NCBI GenBank assembly: GCA_018873245.2
Contig: JAEMBT020000002.1
Location: 10,638,001 to 10,702,000, forward strand
Reading direction: 5' to 3'
Origin: Archegozetes longisetosus
Lineage: Eukaryota > Arthropoda > Arachnida > Sarcoptiformes > Trhypochthoniidae
Length of the DNA: 64,000 nucleotides
Shown: positions 1 through 13,647 of the stretch, in pieces
How positions within the stretch are numbered: the stretch's first letter is position 1
Layout: the number at the start of each line of letters is the position of its first letter
Made by a program: the position numbers and the translations under genes
Notes under the pieces: model-generated
What the model was told of the DNA's origin: nothing
The model's input: the letters and a program-made list of their open reading frames with translations, nothing else
Databases searched by the model: none

Positions 1-113
1 TAAATCCGTGAAAATGAGCACTTGAACGATTGTCACTTATATTATACATTTTCAAATAAGTTTTCTCTCGCTCAAATCTATCTTTGGATCAAACTATTCA
101 AATCGCAGTAATT

Positions 114-3100
114 ATGCTTTCGAGAAAAACTTTCCAAATTTTCTTGTTGTTGCTTTGTGTTAAGTTATTGTTTTCTAAGAATTTCGACGTACTTGAAGAT
201 TCGCAAAAGAATGGTAAGTCACTCACTAATACACTAAGAATTTTATTTTAATCGACTTAGCCGGTAATTCATTGTTTTGAAGAGTTTTCTGAAGAAAGCC
301 TTAGTTTAAGAATTTTCTCCCTAAATAATTAAAACAACTTAATTTCGAGTTTAGAGTTACCCAGAAAAAAATCGTTAATTAAAATTAGAACTTCAAGCTT
401 TTCTCTAACATAGACTAACTGTTAAAAACTCTTATCATTTCGGTAAGCAGTGATAAATTCTTCGAATTTCTTGTAAATCACTTAATATGTGATAGAATTA
501 GATATTAGTTTTATGAATTCCTACCAACTGATGTTCAAATATTTGCCTCTCGCCAATTATTTGCCTTTCGATAACTTAAAATTGCGGGTTTAACATCTGA
601 AAATTGCTTACTCTTTTGTTTTAAACTGTCAAATATTTGAAATAGTTTTGCTCAATCACTAAGATTCAGAATAATGAATACTTTTCAAAAATTTAAACTT
701 TAACCCATTCAATTACTTCAGAAGCTTATGTTCTGTGAAACTTTCAAAAAGCAAATTTCAATATTTTAGCAGCCTTAGATCATCAATGATAAAATTGTTC
801 GGAATTAACTTTGATGGTCACGTTTAGCGTTTCTTTAACCATGACAAGACTTGAACTATTTGCTGACAAAAAAAATTCAATTGATGATCGATTAAACTTT
901 GAATATGAATAATTAGCTGCAATACAGACTTGAATTATTTTCATAAGGAATTGAATGAGTTCATTACAGAATTACTCAGTCGATATATATGCTGAACTTT
1001 TAAGAAATCTTATTAAACACAAAAGATAACATTATTAGATACAAAAAGTCAATTCTATTTGTTTTTAAGTCAGCTTCTATTCTATCGCAAAAGTCCAACG
1101 TCTCAATCAAACAACAAATGAATGTTCTTGCTCGTAAAAGAAATACAAATTAAAAATAATTAGGACGTTAAGGTTTTTAGTTTAGAAATATTTCAAATAG
1201 TGTGTAGTAATATGTAAAACAATATTTGTGGGATTTAGTTCTAGATTTAATCAGGCTCTAAAATCTATTGAGAATAATGTATTATGATGTTATATCGTCA
1301 GTTCAATGTTATGAAGTGGTATCTGAAATCTTATTTCAATTAGAGATAGCACTCTATAGCACTAACCCTCTCATGTAATATACAAGCATTAGCAACATTT
1401 TCATGTGAGTCTGTTGAACAGCTAGATATTAGAAAATATAACTTAAAAATAGCTTTGCTTTAATCGACAAGTATCTTATCAGGCTAGTTATTCTAATCTT
1501 ATGATACAGGATCTGTAAAATATTTATTTTATTTCATTTAAAATCTCATTATATACCATAAAAGAAGTCAAACAAAATTTTTCATCATTACTACCAATAG
1601 AGTGAAATAAAAGTAATTTTTTTAACTAAACCGGCTGTCATGATAATTCTGAGCAAAAATAGCGTGTTTTCCACTCGATTAGAAAAAACTAGCTGCAGTT
1701 TCATTGAATGTCCTGCTAATCAATTATTAATATACTTTTTAGCTACATATCAATAATTTATTTTGATTCTAAATCAGATAAAAGTTTGGCGTAACTAAAA
1801 TTTTCATTTTTAAACTACCCATCTTTGAACCGATTTATCAGACATTTGAATTAAAGATAAAATTCATATCACAAAGTACTTCCTCAAAATCTAGTTGAAG
1901 CTTTAGCTAGTTCAACATGGCTTCGATTTATTGGATTTAATTCAAAAATTCCTTTTCTTCGTGTGGTTTCAAAGCGTGTGCACTCAAAGTTTTAGATATT
2001 ATTATATGTTTGAATGCAATCTTAATGCAAGGAACACAACACACTTAGTTCGTCACTAAATAGCTTATCGAAATGCTATATTACTGAAAAGTGCTAATTA
2101 GTGCTGAAACTTGAAGTATTTTGTACTAAATTCTAAGTTGAACGTAGTCCTTAAAAATAATACAGATTTGATTGATAATAGACATTCTTGGAGCCTTCCA
2201 TGTTTTAATTAAAGATAATATTTGAAGAGTTAGTTTCAACGAAGAAAAGTCGACTTTGAGTCAAAATTTGACAAAGTCAGAAATAGTATTTTGTGGGCAT
2301 AAAATGACATTTTTCAGGTTTAAGTTAGATTATTTGAACTAAAGTATGATGTGTTCAATCATTTTGAATAACTCATAACCGCATTTCCATTGAGCATTTG
2401 AAGAAAAATATTCAAAAGCCTGAAGGAAATGCTCGAACGTTTTACATTACTAGAAATGTTAACCTTGAGATTCGTGTTTACTGCAAATGAATTGCAAATG
2501 AAAAGCACAAATTGGTGGAATAAACTGAACTTTTTATCAAAATTGAGCGCCTCGTTTATGTTAAAGATATTAATTAGCTCTCTATAGGTCGGAAGAAAAA
2601 TACCAGAAATTTTTACTATTCAATTTGACTCATAAATTATTTGTGTATCTGGAAACTGAATTTTAGTTATGGAAATATGAATCTTTGATTTTGTGGTTAA
2701 ATAAAAAAAATGGTGCGATTGATTTTTCATGACCATAAAACAATCATTAACTCTGCATTATAAAAGGTCAATCTCTGATTATTCAGTTATTTAGATTCAC
2801 AAAAAACGCGTAATTCGTAATAAAACTAATGACCAAAACTCAACTTATAAGACAGTACTTCATCTCAATTAAATAGTTGTTTGTCTTAAAGTTTTTGGTT
2901 CAAATAAAAAATAGATGAATTGGCTTCTGACTAATTAAGTGACATAACCAACAAACAAAAGATGTAACAGAAAACAAGGTTTTAGGTGTTCAGTTGATGA
3001 GAGAATAGCTAAGAGATGCTCCATTTAGGTAATTGGGATTTAGTGAGATTAGTTTGTAGGTAAAACTAGTGGAAGAAGATTAGAAATGGATTAGTTAAAA

Positions 3101-6100
3101 TAAGATTTAATTGTGAATATGTATCCTTTAGGTCATCAATCAGTATTGTTAAGTATTTGAGTGGATTGCTCGATTTGCCATCAATCCTATATTTAGTAGT
3201 TTGATGTTTTAGACATGCTACACTAAACTATACTTATTTTATAAATATTAAGTGGGCCACAAGCAGGAATTGGTAGGTTCGGTACTTATGTAACCATGAG
3301 CACGTTTAAAACATATCTTAAATAAATGTACGGGTTTGACCTAAATATAATACGATATTCAAAATTATAAAAGATTTGATGTGCATAACTTAATAATTAC
3401 CGGACTTGTTAATAGCATTGAACACATTATTTGATCGAACAATAAAACTGCGGGCATGAAACAACAATTAAAACATAATATAATGAAACATATTATCAAA
3501 ATATTCATGTCATGTCTTTATTCAAGTTTAGCATATTATCTTTAATGCATAGTTCAAACCTTAATGGATTACATGTTTTCATATGAAGCTCTTAGTAAAT
3601 ATTTGGCAACAACTCATTTAGTTAATGCTGTTTTAATTATTTGCAGGCTATGGCTCCAAGTGCGATGAGTGGCAACTTCCAAAGAGAAGAATTGTTTGCT
3701 TTTATAGAGTAGAAGAAGAATTGCGACCTTACGATTTGGACCCATGTCTTTGCACTCATATTATTTACTCATACGTTGCTGTGAGAGAAAATTTCGCTTT
3801 CATTGCCGGCAAAAAAGGTATAGTTAGATCTAGTTCTTAAGCATTTTTCAATCTGATCAAAATCTATTTAACCTTATTTCTCGACAAATCAGTCTATTTA
3901 TTCTTCTCAAGTTATTTCGTTAATTCTGACCATAATTTCAGAATTTGTCCCATTTTTCTAACCGAACTGATACTAAACTATTTGTAAACATAAGTATGAT
4001 TGAAAGTTCTAGTTTATGCCAAATTAGATGCTGATTTGTTGCTTTTTTTCGTCAAGAAGATAGAAACTGATCGGGTCAGTGCTATAAAGCGTTATCTGTA
4101 CTGTTAGCTGAACGAAAGATAGGAATTTATTTCATCGACCCGATCAACTGTTATGTTATTTGAATCTACTTCTAAATGAGACTCAATGTCAAGGTCAAAT
4201 GATGCAAGTCTCGTAAAGCGCTGCTCTTAATCCATATAACGTTAGTGATTTGGAGTTTAGTATTTTTAGGCATCCTAAATATTTGAATGTGACCACAATT
4301 TGGGTTTTGAATCGACTGAAACTTGGCACACAAATTACAATATTAATGATTAACAATAATGATTAAATAGGTGCTAAACTAGTTTCCCTGAAAATCAAAC
4401 CGAAAAACTCATGAATTGCAACAGATTGATAAATATTAATTTTTAGCTATTACTAGCAATTTTCTAAAACATGCTCTAAATTGTTTTCAGTTAACAAGGA
4501 ATTTTTGAATCTATTTATTTATAAATTGCCTATAAATTACACTTGCAGTTAAGGTCTGCGTAACAAATGATCAGATTCAGACTATTAGAAGAATTTCAGA
4601 TCAACATCTCAAACCAATTGAAAATTCATTATCAAACTTTGAATGGCTCAATCAATTTCTCGAAACGATAATTGATAGTTTATAAATTATTATCATGTCA
4701 AATTTATATAGTGAGTTTAAAAAAACTTCCATCTGAATGATTGAGATCTTTTAATTGGATAATAATTGGATCATATTTTAACCTAGAGTAAGTCGTGAAA
4801 TCGATTCTGTCTATGATTTGAAAAACTTGTGAGTAACTCATTACTTAGAAGGAACCAGAAAAACATAAAAAAACAATATTTCCAAGAAGCGGCCCGGCAA
4901 TAGGTTGAGGTTTACGTTGCATAATCAATTGCTTTAGAAGATTATCCGAAAAAACGCTAACTGTACAATTGAACGACAAATTGTAGCTGAAATACATCCT
5001 TGCCCTTAAGCAAATTTCAAATGTTGTTCAACTACTTTATGGTTTACTCAACAAAAGAATTAAACACTTTTAGAGCTTAAGCTAAACTTTGTAGAATAAC
5101 TACAACTAATGAGAGGTTCAACTTTCCAATTAATTATAGAAATTCAATAATCATCTTGATAAAAGTTTTCAATCAATTTATTGACTTATGTTTCGGTTAT
5201 TTACTAACTATAAATAAACTTTAAAAAGACCTTAACTAAATTCTCTGTGGAAATATAGTCTTAAGAGTTTTAAGTTTAAAAGTTTAAATTCCAGCTCAAA
5301 CTGTGAGACTTGAATATTGGCACCAATTAGCAGATCAAAACAAACTTATTTATTCACAGAGTCTATAGTATAGAATTTTGTATCTAAAACGTGTAATTTT
5401 GCGCCTGACTTAAGATAATTTGACTTGATGTTTTTCTAATAACACGATAGGAGACTTGAAATTTCTCGCTGCCCTAAAGAGACACAATCCTAACCTACAA
5501 ATATTGGTATCTCTGAGGCCGAGTGGTAGTCAATTTTCATTGGAGGAAACCGCAAAACCTAACGCAACTGCACTTACAGTTAGAACTAAGTTTGCTAGAC
5601 GCCTTCGTGAGTTTATTACACGACATGGACTCGATGGTGTTGATCTTGACTGGGAATACTTTAAGGAACCACACAAACTAACTTCTAGACGTGAAACTTT
5701 AATTTCTGTACTTAGAGTGAGTACTTTAGATACTCAATGGTTTAATATGTTTGACATTTTCATGCATTTCTTTATTAGCAGCATCTATAATATCTCTATA
5801 TTTTATCTTCTTCACAGACATTATATAACGAATTAAAACCATTAAATAGATCACCAGAAGATATTCCATATTCCCTTACAATCACAACATCTAAATTTGC
5901 TCGTGATTTAACGGATTACTATGATTTCGCAGAAATTTACAAGTATTGAAATATTTTTCTAAATTTATCAAATTCAGTAGATTTTCAATGATTGACATTT
6001 ATTTGACAGGTATGTCAATTTTGTCAATGTTCCGACTTTCAATTTTGATACGCAAGGAAAAGCAGTCATACACCCTTCAAGACTACACGGAATATCAGAT

Positions 6101-9100
6101 ATGGAGAATATGGTATTCAACTCTTTATTTCTTCTAATTTATTAGTTTTAACGACAATCATTTCTATGTCGTTCATCTGTAAGAGATCTCATCTATTATC
6201 ATGGTTAACGTCATAACAAATTTTTCTGTCATAGTTATGTCTGAGTATAATGTATTAGATGTTTTTGAAATCCTAATAACTTAAATAGAAATCTAAGGAA
6301 ACTTCAATAAAAGCAGGATTCTTTGCTGAAAGACTCAATAGTTGGCTATTGAGTCGAGTATTTTTTTAAAGTTTACAACTTGTTTTCAATAGTGAATGTT
6401 CGCAACAAATGATCCTTTAAGTTCTGATGAATGGATCAAATTTTTAGAATTCTCAGCTTAGACAACAAAAACATGTTGAAACGATTACTTAATTTACGAT
6501 ACATACAAAAACACTTAGTTCAAACATTCAAAGTGATTTGAGGCTGTAAATAATCTTTACAAGTGAATAGCAATATCTTAAGAGTTTAATTTTAGTCGTT
6601 TAATTAGCGAATGTTATACCAGTACTAACAGTGTTTATTTGAAAAATGTTGATCTGATTTTGAGGCTTAGGTTTACGTGAAAAATTTTGGTAATTTCTAA
6701 AATGATGATAGACTTCGCCGAGCAAAACAAGGATTCAAATGTAGGATAAAAAACTAGAGCCACGATACGAAGCAAAAGCAAATATTATACCTAGATCCTG
6801 AAACTTTTATTTTTTTCCTAATTTGAGGAGACTTAGTATTGATTGTTACCCTCGCGAGTCAGTAGCAACAGATAACATCTACATTGCACTGCTTCAGCAT
6901 AAAGTTCTGGTAAAAATATATGCAGACTAGAACTTAAGATAAGCCAACCTTTCGAAAATTGATTTGTAAAAGCATTAAGTAATAAACAAGATCAGGACTT
7001 TGAAAATAACTTAAACTTACTCTAATTACCGGATTTTGCCAATAAAAGAAAGATATGAAATATTTTTTGATTGCTTCTGAAATGGGTTAAAAGATGTGTA
7101 GGAAATATCTTTAAATATTGCTTGAGTTGAATGTATGATTAAACATTTGAAATATGGCAATTAGGATTCTATGATCGATTTGGCGCTCGCACTAGGATTA
7201 CCTCAGGAACAACTAGTAGTTGGCGTACCATCGCATGGAACTCTATACAGATTATCTAATACTTCTTTGACAGCTCCAGGCTCACCTGCTATTCCATGGA
7301 ACTACGAAGAAGCCATAATATCTCATTCAAAAGTTAGTTAATTTAAGAAATTTATAAATATTTGATGATAAAATACATTATTTATTATAGATTTGCGCAG
7401 TTAGAGACAATTCAAATTGGACTTTGGTTAGGGAAAAAGATTTAACAGCGCCTTATATTTACTATAAAGACAAATGGATTGGATTTGACGATGAAATCAG
7501 TATCAAACTAAAGGTAAATTACATACAATCACGTTTGGCTGCAATTCTTATTTGTTAGATTTATGAAGATTGATCCGTCAAAATGATTGAGTGCTAACTT
7601 TTAAACATTTGTCTATCCACTTGAATCGCAAGTTTAACTACTAATGACTAAAACTAGTTTTACTATTCACTATTGTCCTGTTATACAACTTTTAAGTATT
7701 TTCATACTGCTTAAATACAGTTAACTTTGAGCATAACTCAAATGCTATTATTATTCTAATAAGTTATCAGTTATTAAAAGTTCAAACAAAAAACAATTAG
7801 TAAATTATTGATGAAGACTCACAATTTTATATGGCTTTAGGCTAAATATATAGTTTTACGGCAAGTCGGAGGAATAGCGTTTTGGAGTGTAAACGATGAC
7901 GACCCAACTGGAAAGTGCGGTTATGGACCGTACCCTCTATTGCAAAGCGTCAGAAGTGTACTCTTAAAACCAGTTGATAACATTAACTATCTCAAACCAA
8001 ACACTACAATCAACTCTATCACGCAATCAGGTGGTCAATATGGGAATCTAGCAGATAGTTCGTTTGTGGCTGTTATTGAAAAGTATGGCAATGTCGAGAG
8101 AGTGGTAGGCGATGAACCGGAGAATAGTCTATTGACATGTTCGCACACTGGGTATATCCGACACCCTCAAGATTGCTCTAGATTTTACCGCTGCATCAAA
8201 TTTGATCAAAATGACCAAAATCCAGAAAGATTTCAATATAGTTGTCCCATAGGATTAGTGTTTGACGAACGCTATGAGCTCTGCAATTGGCCCTCGTGGT
8301 CACCAACTTGTGTTGGTTCTGGAGAAATAGTCCACGTCAATAGAAAGAGATTCGTTTGTCCGAGTTATGGATACTTTCAAGATCCAGAAAATTGTGAATA
8401 TTTTTATTACTGCTCTGATTTTGGAAAAGGATATTTCCAGCCATATGAGTTCAAATGTCCCTTTGAGTTGGCCTTCGATGAAGAAAAACTCCTATGTAAT
8501 TGGAAATGGCTCGTCAGGGATGTGGAAATATCAACCCCGAAGACCGCATCGTCAAAGATTTGTCTCAAATATTAAACCAAAACGCTGGAGCCCTTGCGTT
8601 GGAGTCAACTGATGACAAATTGCTTGAAAGATCAGACATTTTAGATACAGATCAAAGCGATGCCGTTGATCAACAAAGTGATGCAAATCGAAGACAAACT
8701 TCAAGAATTAAAAAAATTACTCAATATATGACTAAATGGGTCGAAGATTTAGGAAACAAATTGAAATCCTTTTGGAACTCAAAATCAGAGTCAAGAAATG
8801 ACAAACCAGATGGTGGATGGTTTTCACAATTAAATCATTTTATCCCAAAATTTCAAAGAAAACATCAAAATGTGAATTCGCGAAACAACGCTAACAATCG
8901 AAAAGGTTCGACGAGACAGACCGCAAAACCAAGAAGGCCCTATCATTTGTCAGATCAATTCATTAGTATACCTATTGTAGAGATTAGGCCAGAACCACAA
9001 CTTGGACACAATTTTAACAGAAAACCATCGCAAGTACAACAAAAAAATCAACCAAATGCGCAACCGATCCAAATCTCCACGTCACAGCCATCGAGAGATA

Positions 9101-12100
9101 AACTTCAACCAAACCGTGCTCAACTTTCGGCAAATAGAGCTCAAGATAAAGATTTATCTCAAACCCTATCGGCTGGACGCAAAAGTCCAAAATTGCAGGA
9201 TATCGTTCCCATGCCTCTGATCACAGTTAAAAATAAGAATGGACACGAGGAGAGAATACCTGAAGCGTATGGATTGCCATTCGATTACTACAGCCCCACA
9301 GATCAATTGTCTAAAAGTTCGACTGCAGCTCCACAGAAGACTTCGAGGCTACCATTCCTCGCGGCTTCTGGTACTAGAACTGCATTAAATAAACTGAACA
9401 TTTTTCACAAGGAAAAAACGAGTCCAAAAGCAAGACTTCATTTTCCAACGGCTCAACCGCTCATTATTGAAACCTTAGAAGAAATTCAAATTCCTCAATA
9501 TCTTGCGCCACAAATTTCTTTGCAACCAATTCCTGGACCAAAAAAATCGAACATAAGAGACCAACAACAGCGATATCTCGGAGGAATCGACGTACAAAAA
9601 GAAGTCTTGCATTTCTCTCCAGAAGAACTAAACTTAGAAAATGTGAAGATTGAAACTAAAGCGAGAAAACCATCTGAACATGCAGGTGAAGTTGACCAGA
9701 AACTAGTGAAATCAATCAGATCTAATCAAAAGGAAGAGAATAAAAAGAAACTTGCTCAAAAACCATCGCATTCTCATTCTAGTTATGTGGACACAAAACT
9801 ATTAGATTCTAATCCATTAAATTTGCTTCACCTCTCTTTGCCCGCAATTAATTCTAAGTATGAATTCAAACTTCCAGAAGATATACAAATAGAAGAAGTG
9901 CATACTAATGTACATAAAGATGGTGTTAGGCCAGAAGTATTTAAAGGACAACAAACAGGTAAGGCGCAACCACAAGTTCATTATGTTTCAAAAGATACGC
10001 AGCAAACGAAAAAGTCACCAGAGATACAAATACAAGACTGGGCTACGTTTTCTGAAGAGATTTCACAGTTACCACAATCACCAAAGATAGTAACGCAATT
10101 GTCTCATTCTGAAGAGCGAAGTCGACAACAACCAAATCAAAAGCAAATTCAACAAGTAAGACAACGAAATCCCCAACAGTCGCAAAGCCAACCACAACAT
10201 TCACATCAAAGAAATCCGCCACAAATACAAACTTCACAACAGCAAAGAAACTCTCCAAAACATTCAGCTTCGCAACAATCAAAAGTACACTATTCTGAAC
10301 AACAGCGACCACACCAACAGAATCATCAGCAACATGCTCAACAGTTATCAAAACCAAATTCGCAGCAACATCTGACACAACAAGTGCCACAAACCAAGCA
10401 ACAGAGACCAGAACAACAAAAACTTGTTCAACAAACATCTGAAAAACTGTCAAAACAAAAGCCACAACAAGAAGCATGGTCTCAACCTCATAATTCACAC
10501 GTTACCTCAAAACCTCAATCAATAATTTATTGGCCAAACATTCAAGACTTTGAAGCAGTGAAGACTACGAAGAAACCATTTTCACACTCGGTTCAAAACT
10601 CTTATTCATATTCAGTAGAAACGCAAGAAACAAAACAATCCAATTCAGAACAACATATATCCGATAGTCCTTTGCACTCAAATGGAAACAAACAAAATGA
10701 TATAAGAAATATCGATACATTTTATGAAATCAATTTATCGAATAAGCCAAAAACCACTGAATCATCATTTACTAGTCAGAAGAAAATTTCTGACCATTTG
10801 GACGCTTCGGCCACTAATAACGAACATTATGCCAGTTACTATGATACAAATCAGAAACTTAACAGCTATACAAACAAAATCAGTTCAATACAGACTTCGC
10901 ACACCAGAAATCAAGCCCTGTCGCCTAAACATACCGTACATTTCAAAGACAATGACGATCAAGCTCAAAAATCTCAACTCTTGATTATTCCTGTACCTGA
11001 TGAATATTCTGACGCTAAAAAATATTCTAATCTGGAGAGACTCACAAAAGACTATCCAAAACTGTTTCCCGACTCAATAACTAACACTAAACTTTCGCAT
11101 CAAATCAATTCTCATAATAATGAAGAAGTACTTCTACAAAGGACTACAGCTCGACCGCGTGTTATCTTCTCATCTCCTCCTACAGCCAGTCCCTCGTTAC
11201 TGAATGACGAATATATTATGTTAATGTTAAACAATGAAGATCACTTGGCCAATAAAGACAACAGCAGTTCAGCACCAATTCACGAATTATTCAAGAAAAC
11301 TGATGGAAAATTATATAATTTAGAAACTGACAGCTCCAAAACACTCGTAGCTCTAGTGCCAAAATCCAGTTACCAAACCACTCAGAGACCGATTAAGCCA
11401 ATAGTTTATGAATCTATAAGGCCTAATGTGGTTTCACTTAATGTTACGCAACCTCCAGTTGTTATAAAGTTAGAGATTCCCCGCACAAAGTCTAATGTAT
11501 TTCATTCAATAGTACAACAAGTTAAAGACGAATGGATGGGATCGCCCTATTTCCCTTATCAGACATTGTCTCCGTACAATCAGTGGACAAGAAACGATTA
11601 CAAGAGCTATGCGATAGCAGGAGCCGAAACCACTACAACTCCTAAACCTTTTATATCTGTAACCCAACAAACAATTCACTTGGCATCTACTGTTTCGACA
11701 ACCGAAGCACCAGAAATCGGTTCAGTCGTGCCCGCATCTATTTATGACTCAATCCATCAAATGATTTCTCAAAACCAATGGAGTCAACGAAACAGCGGAC
11801 GACTGGAAAGTTTAGAGACCACAACTTCGGCTCCAAACATTGTTCCTTCTCAACAAAAAGTTACAACACAAACATCAGTTATATTGGAACACATTCCTCT
11901 TTACAATGGATATAACGTTGTTAATCAATCGTATTCTTCGTGGCAATACGCGACGCCATGGTATCAACAATTACCTGCATATCAAGCTGCTAACCCCTAC
12001 CAGCAGCCGCCATACCCACAGACACAAATTCAATACTATCCTATAGCATCTGGCTACCCACAGCAACCCTCGCAAGGACAACAGCAGTCTCACGGTTTTC

Positions 12101-13301
12101 AGCCACAATTCTTATCGCCAAATCTCACTTCAAACCATTGGTACGACTCTTATTCGAATGAAGCACCTATCACTGAAACAACAGTGGAATATGAACCAAG
12201 TTCTAGCACTTTCGCAACAACTGAATCCACTACCGATTACACCACTACAAATATACCCACAACAACAACATCAGCCACAACACAACAGCCTACCCCTAAA
12301 GCTAGAAGACCCTCATTATCACGAAGAACGACTACTAGAAAACCTAAAACAAGTACATTACCTCCAATTGAAGATAAATACCCTGTAAATGAATACATCA
12401 ATCAAAATACCGCAACTGATAAATCAATTGATTTACAAAGAACTCAAATGTATCAAAATGGAGATAAGCCACAAATTCAAGTCTTCATAGTGCAGGGACA
12501 GAATGGACCACAATTCGTTCAACCTAAACCTATTTCACACCAATCAGACGTTTCAGACCAACCAGATGTCAAAGATGTTTATGTGGATAACGCTAAAAAT
12601 GATCAACACAGTCGATATTCACATTCAAATAAAAAAGAAGAGCTTCCAGCTTCGCAACCAGACCATTACATTCCACACTATGAACAAAATAATGAAAATT
12701 TGCCAAACAATAGGGAACAGAAACAGTCTTCTCAACAATCACACAATCCATTTGACAGATATGAATACCAATTGGGACCAGAAGCCCAAAACTTTGATTC
12801 TGGCTACAATCTCAAAGTACAGGGTATGCACAATTTAAAACTTTCATGATCTGTTCAATCATTTCATTAAATCACTTCATTATTTCAGGTGCAAACGATG
12901 ACCAATACTCACATGGAGTCGAGCATCACTCAAACAAAGATATTGAATACGAAGACGAGCCACAAATCAGTTTACAGCCAGACAATATGCAATCAATGAA
13001 ACCACAACATCATCAATATTTGCCAGCATCGAAAGTACAAAGTTTACAAAACATTTATAACTCGAATGCACATCCAGGACTTCGAAACTTCACGGATGGT
13101 TCAGTTCCAGAATCAGCGTGCACTCGACCGGGACTGTTTCAACACCCGAACGATTGCAATAAGTATTATGAATGCTATTGGGATAAGTATATCAACAAAT
13201 TCACATTACACTCTTTTGAGTGTCCCGTCAAATTGGCATTTGATTCTAGGATTGTTGGCTGCAGCGCTCCCAACGATCCAACTATTTGTGTTCAATATTA
13301 A
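114..13301 (+). CDS. Giant GH18 chitinase-like protein with three CBM14 domains and a long Q/S/T-rich linker
   Basis: Nine exons: 114-213, 3647-3817, 5451-5716, 5818-5942, 6010-6112, 7165-7332, 7391-7513, 7841-12823, 12889-13301; all have GT-AG sites and compatible phases. The product is about 2150 residues, secreted (hydrophobic signal peptide at residues 5-20) and predicted to act on extracellular or cuticular chitin. The GH18 barrel (about 34-385) carries the catalytic motif DGVDLDWE (152-159). Two CBM14 chitin-binding domains follow (about 451-510 and 522-575), then roughly 1,500 residues rich in Q, S, T, P and H, and a third CBM14 at the C-terminus. This resembles the insect group VI (Cht6) layout. 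Odd points: the second conserved strand lacks the usual GGW, and the MxYD region reads VNVPTFNFD, so catalytic strength is doubtful. One base is missing in the GGG at 8517-8519 inside the second CBM14; exon lengths total a multiple of three only if it is added. Chitin binding is well supported, activity is not. Confidence 0.9.
214..3646 (+). other. Intron 1 of the chitinase gene, no gene seen
   Basis: This 3.4 kb AT-rich intron separates the signal-peptide exon from the first GH18 exon. It starts GTAAGT and ends TTTGCAG. I see no open frame of note on either strand, no tandem repeat and no RNA gene. Long first introns often hold enhancers, but nothing specific is visible here. Confidence 0.7.
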
Positions 13302-13635
13302 TCTTTTGTCATTGTTTCTGATTTAATTTTCAACTTTTATGGTAATATGTCTCAAACGATAAACATTGAACGCAATCAAAAGCTCAAACACTAATAACAT
13401 AAAAAACTTGATTTCGCACACAATTAATTTATTTGAATACATAATTTATTTTGTTTTTTAAATAGTATATAAATCTAAGTATTTATTGTAAGTCTGTACT
13501 CATTGAATTTTCCTTCTTAAATGATGTATTTGCTGGATGAATCAATTTCAGATAAACACAAATGGTTTGTTGAAATCTCGACACATGAATGCTTTCCTAT
13601 AATGTATTGAATATTAATTGAAAGTTATTTTGAGG

Positions 13636-13641
13636 AATAAA
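13636..13641 (+). terminator. Candidate poly(A) signal of the chitinase gene
   Basis: AATAAA lies 335 bases after the chitinase stop, directly followed by an overlapping second AATAAA (13641-13646). It sits just beyond the stop codon of the convergent POLG2 gene (13648-13650), so the two transcripts probably overlap at their 3' ends. Confidence 0.5.
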
Positions 13642-13647
13642 ATAAAA

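Noticed and set aside
8500..8530. Programmed -1 ribosomal frameshift in the chitinase
   Set aside because: No slippery heptamer or clear downstream structure, and the same kind of one-base loss occurs in four other places in the window.
10043..10498. 151-codon open frame on the minus strand, hydrophobic and Val-rich
   Set aside because: It is the antisense of the CAA/CAG-rich linker of the chitinase; the complement of Gln codons reads as Leu/Val and stays open by composition.
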